From: an uncultured Eubacteriales bacterium
GTDB taxonomy: Bacteria > Bacillota > Clostridia > Oscillospirales > CAG-272
Reading direction: 5' to 3'
Assembly: GCA_934467415.1 (NCBI GenBank)
Contig: CAKSLQ010000003.1
Coordinates: 62,001 to 126,000 of the forward strand
Length of the DNA stretch: 64,000 nt
Shown: positions 42,514 to 50,680 of the stretch, piece by piece
Numbering within the stretch: the first letter of the stretch is position 1
Layout: every line of letters starts with the position of its first letter
Position numbers and translations under genes: made by a program
Notes under the pieces: generated by a model
What the model was told of the DNA's origin: nothing
Seen by the model: the letters and a program-made list of their open reading frames with translations, nothing else
The model's database searches: none

Positions 42514-43056
42514 ATGAGCGATTTCGATGAGATGAATCTCGGCCCGAGGTGGTACGTTGCGCATACCTACTCCGGATACGAGAACAAGGTGAAGACCAAT
42601 CTCGAAAAAATTATCGAAAACAGAAATCTCGGTCACCTGATCTATGAGATCAGGATCCCGACGGAGACGGTCATTGCGACCACCGACGCCGGTGTGGAGA
42701 AGGAAACCGAGCAGAAGCTGTTGCCCGGCTACGTTTTCATCAAAATGACGATGACGGACGAAAGCTGGCATGTTGTGCGCAATGTTCGCGGCGTTACGGG
42801 CTTTGTAGGCCCCGGCTCGCGTCCCGTTCCGCTGACGGACGACGAGCTTGCCATCATGCAGGGTGGCGAGGCGCATCGCGAAAATACCTTCAAGGTCGGC
42901 GACATGATTAAGATCGTGCGCGGCTCGTTTGAAGGCTTCAGCGGCAAGATCTATGATGTTTCCGAGGACGGCGCAAGCGTCACCGTGCTGGTCAACACCG
43001 GCAAGCGCGACATGCCCGTCAAGATCGACGTCGGCGACATTAAGCTCGCAGACTGA
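42514..43056 (+). CDS. nusG: Transcription termination/antitermination factor NusG
   Basis: RNA-polymerase-bound elongation factor of 180 residues. The N-terminal NGN domain opens with PRWYVAHTYSGYENKVKTNL and contains LLPGYVFIKM and FVGPGSRPVPL. The C-terminal KOW domain (about 125-178) has GDMIKIVRGSFEGFSGKI. The start has GGAGAG upstream. Position between secE and rplK is conserved across bacteria. Confidence 0.97.
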   Translation: MSDFDEMNLGPRWYVAHTYSGYENKVKTNLEKIIENRNLGHLIYEIRIPTETVIATTDAGVEKETEQKLLPGYVFIKMTMTDESWHVVRNVRGVTGFVGPGSRPVPLTDDELAIMQGGEAHRENTFKVGDMIKIVRGSFEGFSGKIYDVSEDGASVTVLVNTGKRDMPVKIDVGDIKLAD

Positions 43057-43085
43057 ACATCAGGATGTTTCGCCCTTTGTCAAAG

Positions 43086-43131
43086 GGCAGGTGGGAGAGG
43101 AAAAATTCTTGATTTCCTCGAGTAACCACAT
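43086..43131 (+). promoter_or_regulatory. Candidate L1-binding leader before rplK
   Basis: GGTGGGAGAGGAAA (from 43090) can pair with TTTCCTCGAGTAACCACA (to 43130), leaving an internal bulge: GTGG with CCAC and AGGAAA with TTTCCT. A stem of this kind immediately ahead of rplK-rplA is where ribosomal protein L1 is known to bind its own message in other bacteria. A small GCCCTTTG/CAAAGGGC hairpin sits just upstream (43072-43088). The regulator assignment is inferred. Confidence 0.45.
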
Positions 43132-43146
43132 TTGGAGGTAGTTAAA

Positions 43147-43572
43147 ATGGCAAAGAAGATTTCCGGTTACATTAAACTGCAGATCCCGGCCGGCAAGGCA
43201 ACGCCTCAGCCGCCTATCGGTCCTGCACTCGGTCAGTACGGTGTTTCGATCCCGAACTTCACCAAGGAGTTCAACGAGAGAACCAAGAACGACATGGGTC
43301 TGATTATCCCCGTTGTCATCACGGTTTACGCTGACCGTTCGTTCACGTTTATCACCAAGACCCCTCCCGCAGCCGTTCTGATCAAGAAGGCTTGCGGCAT
43401 TGAGACCGCTTCGGGCACGCCGAACAAGACCAAGGTCGCGTCCCTCACCAAGGAGCAGGTCAGAAAGATCGCAGAGACCAAGATGCCCGATCTCAACGCA
43501 GGCTCGATCGAGAGCGCGATGAGCATGGTGGCAGGTACCGCTCGCAGCATGGGCGTTACGGTTGAAGACTGA
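43147..43572 (+). CDS. rplK: 50S ribosomal protein L11
   Basis: Protein of the factor-binding stalk base, 141 residues: [20 protein letters not shown], then [16 protein letters not shown] and the C-terminal rRNA-binding part ([18 protein letters not shown]). It is the substrate of the methyltransferase encoded at the left end of the window. The ATG at 43147 has TTTGGAGG upstream; an upstream TTG in frame is not used. Confidence 0.98.
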   Translation: MAKKISGYIKLQIPAGKATPQPPIGPALGQYGVSIPNFTKEFNERTKNDMGLIIPVVITVYADRSFTFITKTPPAAVLIKKACGIETASGTPNKTKVASLTKEQVRKIAETKMPDLNAGSIESAMSMVAGTARSMGVTVED

Positions 43573-43586
43573 GGAGGGTATCGACG

Positions 43587-44276
43587 ATGACTGGAAAGAA
43601 GTATATTGAAAGCTCGAAGCTGATCGACAAGAGCAAGCTTTACGACGCATCCGAGGCTGTTGCACTCGTATGCCAGACCGCGAAGGCAAAGTTCGACGAG
43701 ACCGTCGAGCTGCACGTCCGTCTCGGCGTTGACTCCCGTCACGCAGACCAGCAGGTCCGCGGCGCGATCGTTCTCCCCAACGGTACCGGTAAGACCGTCC
43801 GCACCCTCGTTTTTGCAAAGGGTGACAAGGCGACTGCCGCAACCGAGGCCGGTGCCGACTATGTCGGCGCTGAGGACATGGTCCAGAAGATCACGACCGA
43901 GAACTGGTTCGACTTTGACGTCGTTATCGCAACGCCCGACATGATGGGTGTGATCGGCCGTCTCGGTAAGGTGCTCGGTCCTAAGGGCCTGATGCCGAAC
44001 CCGAAGGCAGGCACGGTCACGATGGACGTTGCCAAGGCCGTCAAGGAAGCAAAGGCCGGTAAGATCGAGTATCGTCTCGACAAGACCAACATCATCCACT
44101 GCCCGATCGGCAAGGCGTCTTTCGGTGCAGAGAAGATCGGCGAGAACTTTGACGCGATCATGACCGCGATCATCAAGGCGAAGCCGGCAGCAGCAAAGGG
44201 TCAGTACATCAAGAGCTGCGTAATCGCAACCACGATGGGCCCGGGTGTAAAGGTCAACTACGCAAAGCTGGGCTGA
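43587..44276 (+). CDS. rplA: 50S ribosomal protein L1
   Basis: Protein of 229 residues forming the mobile stalk at the E site and usually repressing its own operon. Diagnostic phrases: [34 protein letters not shown] (the family signature) and [19 protein letters not shown] precedes the ATG, 14 bases after rplK. A terminator follows; rplJ and rplL, which come next in many genomes, are not in this window. Confidence 0.98.
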   Translation: MTGKKYIESSKLIDKSKLYDASEAVALVCQTAKAKFDETVELHVRLGVDSRHADQQVRGAIVLPNGTGKTVRTLVFAKGDKATAATEAGADYVGAEDMVQKITTENWFDFDVVIATPDMMGVIGRLGKVLGPKGLMPNPKAGTVTMDVAKAVKEAKAGKIEYRLDKTNIIHCPIGKASFGAEKIGENFDAIMTAIIKAKPAAAKGQYIKSCVIATTMGPGVKVNYAKLG

Positions 44277-44304
44277 GTTACAACTTGAATCTTTTGCACA
44301 GAAC

Positions 44305-44338
44305 AAAAACCACGGAGAGGTTTCTCCGTGGTTTTTTC
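44305..44338 (+). terminator. Terminator after rplA
   Basis: AAAACCACGGAGA (44306-44318), short loop, TCTCCGTGGTTTT (44323-44335) continuing into T-rich sequence. Confidence 0.9.
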
Positions 44339-44467
44339 TTGCCGCAAGCCGACTTGCTTGATAATCATAAAGCGGCGCCGTCTTGCGGCAAGTCTGTACA
44401 AAATCTGCTGTGCCGTGGACGCAGCCATTGACAAAGTGTATATGTGAAGTGTAATGCTTGCGCTTAT

Positions 44468-44941
44468 AGCCTTCTCCAGTGGGAGAAGGTGGCGGCGCAG
44501 CCGTCGGATGAGGTGTTTACGACAGCTGCAAGCTGTCGTAATCCAAGCACAGCTTGTCCAGTATATCTGCGGTTACAGAACCGAAGTTTTTGCGGATACT
44601 ATCATTGGAATAACGAAGCACAGTAATCCCCCACAGGGCAAGCTTCTCATCTCTTTGTGCATCAGTTTGTACATGTGCATCGGACAGATGCTGTTTTCCG
44701 TCTACTTCAATCGCTATTTTTTTCTCTGCAATATAAAAGTCCAGAATATAGTTTTCAATATTGTGTTGACGCCTCACATTGCAGGGAAGTTTTTTCAGAA
44801 AGTCATACCAAAGATGCTTTTCTTCCGGTGTCATATTTTTACGAAGCGTTCGCGCGTTTTGGACAAGCTTTTTATTATATGGCAGCATGGCTACTCCTCA
44901 TCCACCGCTGACGCGGTCCCCCTTCTCCCGCAGGAGAAGGC
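44468..44941 (-). mobile_element. Family A inverted-repeat element carrying a DUF559 nuclease gene
   Basis: Left arm (44469-44514): GCCTTCTCC-agtg-GGAGAAGG, hairpin GGCGGC-gca-GCCGTC, GGATGAGG. Right arm (44896-44941): CTCATCC, hairpin ACCGC-tgac-GCGGT, CCTTCTCC-cgca-GGAGAAGGC. The arms are inverse copies with the same order of parts as the empty family A elements. The nuclease gene fills the space between them almost exactly: its stop codon lies 3 bases from the left arm and its start about 5-8 bases from the right arm. The coding part is visibly richer in A+T than its neighbours. I saw no target-site duplication. Confidence 0.55.
44517..44888 (-). CDS. DUF559 (Vsr/restriction-endonuclease-like fold) protein
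   Basis: Protein of 123 residues, probably a DNA nuclease. It reads ARTLRKNMTPEEKHLWYDFL, then PCNVRRQHNIENYILDFYIA and IAIEVDGKQH, the DUF559 order. The Asp in LDFY and the E-V-D in AIEVDG match the metal-binding D...ExD/K of PD-(D/E)XK-type nucleases. No ribosome site is obvious: the bases before the ATG belong to the repeat arm (GAGTAGCC). Lower G+C than flanking genes suggests transfer. No methylase, helicase or transposase is adjacent. Confidence 0.85.
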   Translation of the reverse strand: MLPYNKKLVQNARTLRKNMTPEEKHLWYDFLKKLPCNVRRQHNIENYILDFYIAEKKIAIEVDGKQHLSDAHVQTDAQRDEKLALWGITVLRYSNDSIRKNFGSVTADILDKLCLDYDSLQLS

Positions 44942-44974
44942 TTTTTTAGTTGTTCGGCAAAGCTTGTTCGCCCC

Positions 44975-45979
44975 TTACATCATACTGCCGAGGATGAACG
45001 TGGCCGCGGCGGCGACGACGATGTAGATCATCATGCCGACGTTGACAAAGGCGGCAGCCCCCTCGGTATCGGGCGGAAGCTGCTCGGCCGCGGACTTGAA
45101 GAAGACTTTTTTGCGGTATTGAACGAGCAGTATACAGCCGCCGATGAGCAGGCCGAGGCAGAGGAAAGCGTATACAAAGAAGATGCCGATGCCGACGGGG
45201 TTGGCTTCAAGGACGGCGATCTGTTCATCGACCGTTTCTGCCTCGAGGAGGGACAAGACGTCGCTGACGCGCAGGACTTCGGCCGAGATGAGGCCGCCGA
45301 AAAGGTTGAAGACGGCATGCATGAGCGCAGTGACGGCCATTTTGCCGGTGCGCAGGTAGACATAGCCGAAGACAAGGCCGATGAAAAAGGTATAGAAAAA
45401 CTGATAGATGTTGGTGTGATAGAAGGCGAACAGCAGCGCGGAGACCAGCACGGCGAGCTTCTCCCCATAGACGCGCGTGCGGTCGATGAGCAGCTTGCGG
45501 AAGAACCATTCCTCGCAGATCGGCGCAAGAATCACGGCGACGAAGAACAGCATGAGCATGTTGTTCTCCATCAGGGCATATACGCCGTCGGTCATTTGCA
45601 GGTTGAATGCCTCGGCGGCAAGCTCACCGGCAAGGTTGCCGAGCAGCGCGCCGACATAGCTGCACAGATAGAGAATCGGCAGAAAAGCGAAAAAGTGACG
45701 CGCGCTGATCTTCCCCTTTTCGGGCGCGGCGGCCGGAAGACGGCGCAGCGGCAGGGCCGCCATCGGGAAGGCGATGCCGTAGACGCCGACATAGGCGGCG
45801 AGCAGCGTCAGCCAGGCGGGCGCGTCGCCTGCCGGGAAGCACAGCCCGATGCAGGCGCCGACAAGCGTACCGACGAGCAGCTGGCCGACAAGCAGCAGAA
45901 GCGCGGAAAAGCCGAGGACAGAAAAGGTGTGCCGCGCGGCCTTCAGCTTGTCGCTGGGTTTTTGCATTTCACTTTGCAT
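44975..45979 (-). CDS. CPBP-family intramembrane metalloprotease (Rce1/Abi-like)
   Basis: Polytopic membrane protein of 334 residues with about eight spans. The CPBP motifs are all present: CEEWFFRKLL (E156, E157, R161), FAFYHTNIYQF (FxxxH) about 35 residues later, and ALMHAVFNLFGG (HxxxN). In other organisms members cleave prenylated proteins or peptides, or protect against bacteriocins; the substrate here is unknown. CGGAGG lies 6 bases before the ATG and a promoter lies about 35 bases upstream. It is a single gene, divergent from the PTS-IIC-like gene. Confidence 0.88.
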   Translation of the reverse strand: MQSEMQKPSDKLKAARHTFSVLGFSALLLLVGQLLVGTLVGACIGLCFPAGDAPAWLTLLAAYVGVYGIAFPMAALPLRRLPAAAPEKGKISARHFFAFLPILYLCSYVGALLGNLAGELAAEAFNLQMTDGVYALMENNMLMLFFVAVILAPICEEWFFRKLLIDRTRVYGEKLAVLVSALLFAFYHTNIYQFFYTFFIGLVFGYVYLRTGKMAVTALMHAVFNLFGGLISAEVLRVSDVLSLLEAETVDEQIAVLEANPVGIGIFFVYAFLCLGLLIGGCILLVQYRKKVFFKSAAEQLPPDTEGAAAFVNVGMMIYIVVAAAATFILGSMM

Positions 45980-46008
45980 GGTACGCCTCCGAAACAGTTA
46001 CTGCGTTT

Positions 46009-46037
46009 ATTTTAGCATATCGGGGCGCAGAAGTCAA
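46009..46037 (-). promoter_or_regulatory. Promoter of the CPBP protease gene
   Basis: Read on the minus strand: TTGACT (46032-46037), 17-bp spacer, TAAAAT (46009-46014). Confidence 0.7.
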
Positions 46038-46079
46038 ACCCCGCGGCAGATTTCGGCTGATTTCTATGGGAAATGTCTA

Positions 46080-46108
46080 TTGATTTTGCGCGCGGTTTCC
46101 TGTATAAT
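46080..46108 (+). promoter_or_regulatory. Promoter of the PTS-IIC-like gene
   Basis: TTGATT (46080-46085), 17-bp spacer, TATAAT (46103-46108). Confidence 0.75.
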
Positions 46109-46157
46109 CTTCCCTGTAGGCGCGGCGCGATGCCGCGGCGATGAAAGGAAACAGGAT

Positions 46158-47153
46158 ATGAAGGAACGCAAGGGTTTTTTTCAGCGCTATTTCATTGATG
46201 CGCTCGGCGCGATGGCGCAGGGGCTTTTCGCCTCGCTGATCATCGGCACCATCTTCGGCCAGCTCGCGAAGATCCCCTACATGGGCTTTCTCACCAACTT
46301 CACCGTGCACATCGGCGACGCCAAGTCGCCGGTCATCGGCTGCGCCATCGGCGTGGCGATCGCCTATGCGCTCGGCGCGCAGAAGCTGACGCTGTTCACC
46401 AGCGCCGTCACCGGCGCGCTCGGCTATGCGCTCGGCGGCCCGGTCGGCGCGTATATTGCGGCGGTCGTCGGCGCGGAGGTCGGCTCACTCGTCGCGGGCA
46501 AGACCAAGCTCGACATCATTCTCACGCCCGCCACGGTCATTCTCTCGGGCGGCGCAGTCGGCATTCTCGTCGGGCCGTACATCAACCGCTTCATGGTCTT
46601 CCTCGGCGAATATATCAACACGGCGACCGAGTATGCGCCGATTCCGATGGGCATTGTCATCGCGGTCATCGTGGGTCTCGCGCTCACCGCGCCGATCTCC
46701 TCGGCGGCCATCTGCATCTCCATCGGCATTGACGGTATCGCCGCGGGCGCGGCGGTGGTCGGCTGCTGCTGCCAGATGATCGGCTTTGCCGTCGCGGGCT
46801 ACCGCGACACCAAGCTCGGCGGCGCGATCTCGGTCGGCGTCGGCACCTCGATGCTGCAGATTCCGAACATCATGAAGCACCCGCAGATCCTGATCGCGCC
46901 CACGCTGGCGTCCGCCATTCTCGGGCCGATCTCCACAAAAGTGCTTGCCATGACCAACACCAAGGTCGGCGCCGGCATGGGCACCTCCGGCTTTGTCGGG
47001 CAGTTCGGCGCATTCGAGGCGATGGGCTTCACGGCGAAGTCGGTCATCGAGGTGCTGCTCATGCACTTCGTTCTCCCGGCGCTGCTCACGCTGCTGTTCG
47101 ACCTCATCCTGCGTAAGATGAAGTGGGTCAAGCCCGGCTACATGACGCTGTGA
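46158..47153 (+). CDS. PTS_EIIC_2-family membrane permease
   Basis: Integral membrane protein of 331 residues with about nine or ten spans. It resembles the PTS_EIIC_2 group (KGFFQRYFIDALGAMAQGLF, then GGAVGILVGPYINRF and GAGMGTSGFVGQFG). No EIIA or EIIB domain or gene is nearby, so it may not be phosphotransferase-linked; several family members are orphan permeases of unknown substrate. The ATG at 46158 is supported by AAAGGAA and by the promoter 50 bases upstream; a longer frame to 45849 would run into the divergent gene. The peptidase gene follows after 11 bases. Confidence 0.85.
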   Translation: MKERKGFFQRYFIDALGAMAQGLFASLIIGTIFGQLAKIPYMGFLTNFTVHIGDAKSPVIGCAIGVAIAYALGAQKLTLFTSAVTGALGYALGGPVGAYIAAVVGAEVGSLVAGKTKLDIILTPATVILSGGAVGILVGPYINRFMVFLGEYINTATEYAPIPMGIVIAVIVGLALTAPISSAAICISIGIDGIAAGAAVVGCCCQMIGFAVAGYRDTKLGGAISVGVGTSMLQIPNIMKHPQILIAPTLASAILGPISTKVLAMTNTKVGAGMGTSGFVGQFGAFEAMGFTAKSVIEVLLMHFVLPALLTLLFDLILRKMKWVKPGYMTL

Positions 47154-47164
47154 CGGAGGCTTCG

Positions 47165-48439
47165 ATGGAGAATACGGCTCTGTTTGATTTTATCGCGCAC
47201 TGTCCGACGGCGTTTCACACGGCGGCGACCGTGTGCGAGGCGCTGACGGCGGCGGGATACACGCGGCTTGCCGAGTCCGACGCATGGACGCTCGAGGCGG
47301 GCAGGGGCTATTTTGTCAGCCGCGGCGCGTCCTCGGTGATCGCGTTCCGCGCGCCGGAAGCGTTCGGCGGCTTCGTGATCGCGGCGGCGCACGGCGACAG
47401 CCCCGCGCCGAAAATCAAGGAAAACGCCGATCTGAAGTCGGAGGACTACACCGAGCTTTCGGTCGAACCCTACGGCGGGATGATCTTCTCGACCTGGTTT
47501 GACCGCCCGCTGTCGGTGGCAGGGCGCGTGATCGTCCGCACCGAGGGCGGCATTGCCGCGCGGCTCTGCGATCTGGGCGCGCCGACGGCGGTGATCCCGA
47601 ATGTGGCCATCCACATGAACCGCACGATGAACGACGGCACAAAGCTGAACGCGGCGGTCGATCTGCTTCCGCTGTACGGCGGCGCAGACGCCGAACCGCT
47701 CCGCGCGCGGGTTGCGGCGTCGCTCGGCGTCGCCGCGGACGACATCCTTTCGGCCGATCTGTTTGTCTACAATCCGCAGGCGGGCGTGGAATGGAACGGC
47801 TATATTTCCGCACCGCGCCTCGACGATCTGCAATGCGTCTATGCGGCGCTGCACGGCTTTCTCGATGCCGGGTTCGGCGCGGCGGCCAAGGTGCTGGCGG
47901 TGTTCGACAACGAGGAGGTCGGCAGCCGGACGCAGCAGGGCGCGGCGTCCACCTTCCTCTGCGATGTGCTGCGCCGCGTCTCGGCGGCGTTCGGCCGGGA
48001 TTACGATGCGGCGGTGGCGGGCAGCCTGATGCTTTCCTGCGACAATGCACATGCAATCCATCCGAATCATCCCGAGTATGCGGACAAGAACCACCATGTG
48101 CGCATGAACGGCGGCGTGGTGGTCAAATACAATGCAAACCGGAGCTACGCGACCGATGCATGGTCGGCGGCGCTCTTCCGCGTGATCTGTGAGCGGGCGG
48201 GCGTCCCGGTGCAGCTGTATGCCAACCGCGCCGACATGCCCGGCGGCTCCACGCTCGGCAACATCGCCAACACGCAGGTTTCGCTGCCCACCGTGGACAT
48301 CGGCGCGGCACAGCTGGCGATGCATTCCGCCTATGAGACGGCGGGCGCGGCCGACACGGCGTACCTCTACCGCGCGATCAAGCAGGCGTTTGAGACCACG
48401 CTCACCGCGGTTTCGGACGGTGCGGCGGAGATTGTGTAA
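47165..48439 (+). CDS. M18-family aminopeptidase
   Basis: Zinc aminopeptidase of 424 residues that removes N-terminal (often acidic) residues from peptides in the cytoplasm. Metal ligands are visible in AAHGDSPAPKIK (H76, D78), FDNEEVGSRTQQGA (catalytic Glu pair, about 259) and the C-terminal GSTLGNIANTQVSLPTVDIG with its closing His in AMHSAYE. The ATG at 47165 follows ACGGAGGC. It shares a transcript with the permease upstream, suggesting peptide or amino-acid use, and is followed by hairpins. Confidence 0.93.
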   Translation: MENTALFDFIAHCPTAFHTAATVCEALTAAGYTRLAESDAWTLEAGRGYFVSRGASSVIAFRAPEAFGGFVIAAAHGDSPAPKIKENADLKSEDYTELSVEPYGGMIFSTWFDRPLSVAGRVIVRTEGGIAARLCDLGAPTAVIPNVAIHMNRTMNDGTKLNAAVDLLPLYGGADAEPLRARVAASLGVAADDILSADLFVYNPQAGVEWNGYISAPRLDDLQCVYAALHGFLDAGFGAAAKVLAVFDNEEVGSRTQQGAASTFLCDVLRRVSAAFGRDYDAAVAGSLMLSCDNAHAIHPNHPEYADKNHHVRMNGGVVVKYNANRSYATDAWSAALFRVICERAGVPVQLYANRADMPGGSTLGNIANTQVSLPTVDIGAAQLAMHSAYETAGAADTAYLYRAIKQAFETTLTAVSDGAAEIV

Positions 48440-48449
48440 ATGAAATAAA

Positions 48450-48610
48450 AGGGGGAAACTTTCGTGTACGAAAGTTCCCCCCGCGCCCCCTTCAAAGGAC
48501 TTTGAAAAAAGGAAAAGCAGCTTATCCGGGCAAGGATAGACTGCTTTTCTTCTTTTATGAAGTTTTTTGGAGGGTTTCAGGGGACCTTTTGTTCACAAAA
48601 GGTCCCCTGG
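48450..48610. terminator. Three hairpins between convergent M18 and folC genes
   Basis: Hairpin 1: GGGGGAAACTTTCG/CGAAAGTTCCCCC (48451-48482). Hairpin 2: AAAAGCAG (48513-48520) with CTGCTTTT (48541-48548), a bidirectional terminator with A and T flanks. Hairpin 3: AGGGGACCTTTTG/CAAAAGGTCCCCT (about 48579-48608). Hairpins 1 and 3 look like short repeat elements rather than simple terminators. Confidence 0.7.
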
Positions 48611-48623
48611 CGCATCCTCAAAC

Positions 48624-49886
48624 TTACTGAAACAACCGATACACGTCCTTGTAGGTGTAGAGCGAGCCGAGGATGATGAGCGGCTCGCCTTTTTCTTCGG
48701 CGGCGCGCACGCCTGCACGGACTGCGGCGGCGATGGTGTCCCGCGCCTCTGCGGGGATGCCGTGCGCGCGGAAGACTTCGGCATATTCTGCCGCGGGGAG
48801 TGCGCGCGGATTGTCGGGCGTGAGCGTGACGGCGCAGTCGGCAATCTCGGCGAGGATGGAGACCATCTTTTCGTAGGCCTTGTCGCGCATCACGCCGGAG
48901 ACCAGCACCACCTTGCCGCCGAAGATCGCCTTCACGGTGTCGGCGGCGGCGCGCACGCCCTCCTCGTTGTGTCCGCCGTCGTAGATGACGACCGGGTCGC
49001 GCGAGAGCAGCTCAAAGCGCGCCTGCCAGCGCGTTTCGGCAATGCCGCGGCGCACGGCCGCCTCGGGGATGGCGATGCCGATGCCGCGCAGGACGTCCAC
49101 CGTCTCGCAGACCAGCGCGATGTTGCGCGGCTGGTACAGGCCGATGAGCGAGGTTGTGAGGCGGGTCCGCCCCTTGTAGTCGAGGACGATGCCGTCGAGG
49201 CTCTGCGACACCACCCGGATGGCGGCCGGATCAACGACCGTGCGCGGCGCGCGGCGCATGGCGGCCTCGTCGGCGATCACGCGCTCCGCTTCGGGCGCGA
49301 GCGCCGCGGTCACGACCGGGCAGCCTTCTTTGATGATGCCCGCCTTTTCCCACGCGATCTTCGCGAGCGTGTCGCCCAGCAGCTGCATGTGATCCATCGC
49401 GATGCCGGTGATGACCGAGCAGAGCGGCTTGGTGACGACATTGGTCGAGTCAAACCGTCCGCCGAGCCCGACCTCCAGCACGACGATGTCGCATTTCTTG
49501 CGGCGGAAGATCTCAAAGCCGATGGCGGTGATCAGTTCAAACTCGGTCGGCTTGTCCTCCAGCCCCTCGGCGTAGGCGCGCACGGTTTCGGTGGCGCTCG
49601 CCAGCATGTAGTTGCTCACGGGCTTTCCGTCCACGGCGATGCGCTCGTTGAACGTGCGGACATAGGGAGAGGTGAAGCTGCCCACGCGATAGCCCGCCGC
49701 GCGCAGGATCGACGAGAGATACGCCACGGTCGAGCCCTTGCCGTTTGTCCCCGCGACGTGGACGACGCGCAGCTCCCGCTCGGGGTTGCCCATCGCGTCG
49801 CAGAGCGCCTGAATGCGCGACAGCCCCGGCACGCTGCCGCGCCAGGAAACCGAATGAATATATTGCAGAGCCTCGGTGTAAGTCAT
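48624..49886 (-). CDS. folC: Folylpolyglutamate synthase / dihydrofolate synthase
   Basis: ATP-dependent ligase adding glutamate to folates so that they stay in the cell. The 420 residues start at MTYTEALQYIHSVSWRG. The P-loop is VAGTNGKGSTVAYL (about 44-57), followed by GSFTSPYVRTFNERI, VLEVGLGGRFDSTNV (Mg/folate site) and the C-terminal Mur-ligase-type domain (IYDGGHNEEGVRA). GGAGAAAG precedes the ATG at 49886, which overlaps the folT stop by 4 bases. Co-transcription with a folate transporter under a THF riboswitch fits import plus retention of folate. Confidence 0.95.
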   Translation of the reverse strand: MTYTEALQYIHSVSWRGSVPGLSRIQALCDAMGNPERELRVVHVAGTNGKGSTVAYLSSILRAAGYRVGSFTSPYVRTFNERIAVDGKPVSNYMLASATETVRAYAEGLEDKPTEFELITAIGFEIFRRKKCDIVVLEVGLGGRFDSTNVVTKPLCSVITGIAMDHMQLLGDTLAKIAWEKAGIIKEGCPVVTAALAPEAERVIADEAAMRRAPRTVVDPAAIRVVSQSLDGIVLDYKGRTRLTTSLIGLYQPRNIALVCETVDVLRGIGIAIPEAAVRRGIAETRWQARFELLSRDPVVIYDGGHNEEGVRAAADTVKAIFGGKVVLVSGVMRDKAYEKMVSILAEIADCAVTLTPDNPRALPAAEYAEVFRAHGIPAEARDTIAAAVRAGVRAAEEKGEPLIILGSLYTYKDVYRLFQ

Positions 49887-50404
49887 ACTTTCTCCAAAAG
49901 CGCACGCAGCGCTTTGTTTTTCAAGAGCAGGGTCAGGAGGATGAACTCCGCCGTGCCGGTGAGGATGTAGGTCGGGACGCGCAGCGCAAGTCCGGGCAGC
50001 GGCGTTGCGAAATAGAGCCAGATGCCGAACGACTTGACGATGAGCGAGCCGACGACGTGCGCCGCGACGACCGACAGCCAGAGCCGCGGCTTTGCGGTGA
50101 CGCCGCGCCTGCCGAACAGGCCGGCCATCACGCCGACAAGACCTGCGCCGAGCGTGATAATCGGGTTGACGGCATAGCCGCGCAAAAGGCAGCCGACAAG
50201 GTCGGCGCACACGCCGACGACGGCGCCTGCGACCGGGCCGAAGAGGTAACCGGCAAGCAGAATCGGCAGATTCTCGAAGCTGATGCGCAGAAAGTCGTTG
50301 CCGACCGGGACCTGCGCCAGCTTGAGGACGGCGCTGAGCGCGGCGAGCAGGGCAAGCCGCACGAGCAGAAGCGGGGGAATGCGATGGGTTTTGGTGTCTG
50401 ACAT
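49883..50404 (-). CDS. folT: ECF transporter folate-specific S component (FolT-like)
   Basis: Membrane substrate-binding subunit (173 residues, about six spans) of an energy-coupling-factor importer; it uses ECF ATPases encoded elsewhere. Family phrases include RLALLAALSAVLKLAQVPVG, LPILLAGYLFGPVAGAVVG and VPTYILTGTAEF. Folate specificity is inferred from the THF riboswitch and the overlap with folC. The ATG at 50404 has GGAGGT 7-12 bases upstream, and that site is locked in a hairpin of the riboswitch expression platform. Confidence 0.9.
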   Translation of the reverse strand: MSDTKTHRIPPLLLVRLALLAALSAVLKLAQVPVGNDFLRISFENLPILLAGYLFGPVAGAVVGVCADLVGCLLRGYAVNPIITLGAGLVGVMAGLFGRRGVTAKPRLWLSVVAAHVVGSLIVKSFGIWLYFATPLPGLALRVPTYILTGTAEFILLTLLLKNKALRALLEKV

Positions 50405-50408
50405 GGAA

Positions 50409-50450
50409 ATACCTCCGTTATGAGCGTATCCCACGCATAACGGAGGTATT
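50409..50450 (-). promoter_or_regulatory. Ribosome-site-sequestering hairpin of the folT riboswitch
   Basis: AATACCTCCGTTATG (50436-50450 read on the minus strand) pairs perfectly with CATAACGGAGGTATT (50409-50423). The GGAGGT ribosome site of folT lies inside the stem, so translation is off when it forms. Confidence 0.85.
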
Positions 50451-50510
50451 GCGGTCTTTGGGTGCGGTGCGGCAAAGCCGCCCCACATCCGGGTATCCGA
50501 AAAAGTCCGT

Positions 50511-50608
50511 ACAGCGGGATGCGGAATACGCACCGCAGGGCAAAGCCCTTTCGTCCGCTCCGCAACTCCCCGTCGGGGCGGCACTGTACGCGCGCATTCC
50601 TACTCTGT
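50511..50608 (-). promoter_or_regulatory. Tetrahydrofolate (THF) riboswitch aptamer
   Basis: Read on the minus strand: ACAGAGTAGGAATGCGCG at the 5' side, then GTGCCGCCCCGACGGGG, GTTGCGGAGCGGACGAAAGG, and GGTGCGTATTCCGCATCCCG closing with CTGT. The outer ACAG/CTGT stem, the GAGTAG strand, the GCGCG/CGAA loops and the 3' CGCATCCCGCT match the clostridial THF class. It lies between a promoter and folT-folC. Confidence 0.92.
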
Positions 50609-50651
50609 AATTTAATCAGTTGAAAAATTCTGTTCTTCAACTGCCGACTCT

Positions 50652-50680
50652 ATTATAGTCGCTTTCTGCGGCTTATGCAA
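50652..50680 (-). promoter_or_regulatory. SigA promoter of folT-folC
   Basis: Read on the minus strand: TTGCAT (50675-50680), 17-bp spacer, TATAAT (50652-50657). The -35 lies inside the last codons of nadE. Confidence 0.8.

Noticed and set aside
42118..44276. Reading the ribosomal operon as horizontally acquired because of the nearby DUF559 element
   Set aside because: Gene order, consensus promoter and codon use are ordinary for Firmicutes; only the unit after the rplA terminator looks foreign.
48624..50210. folC frame extended to 528 codons
   Set aside because: The upstream part overlaps folT in another frame; MTYTEALQYIHS at 49886 is the family start.
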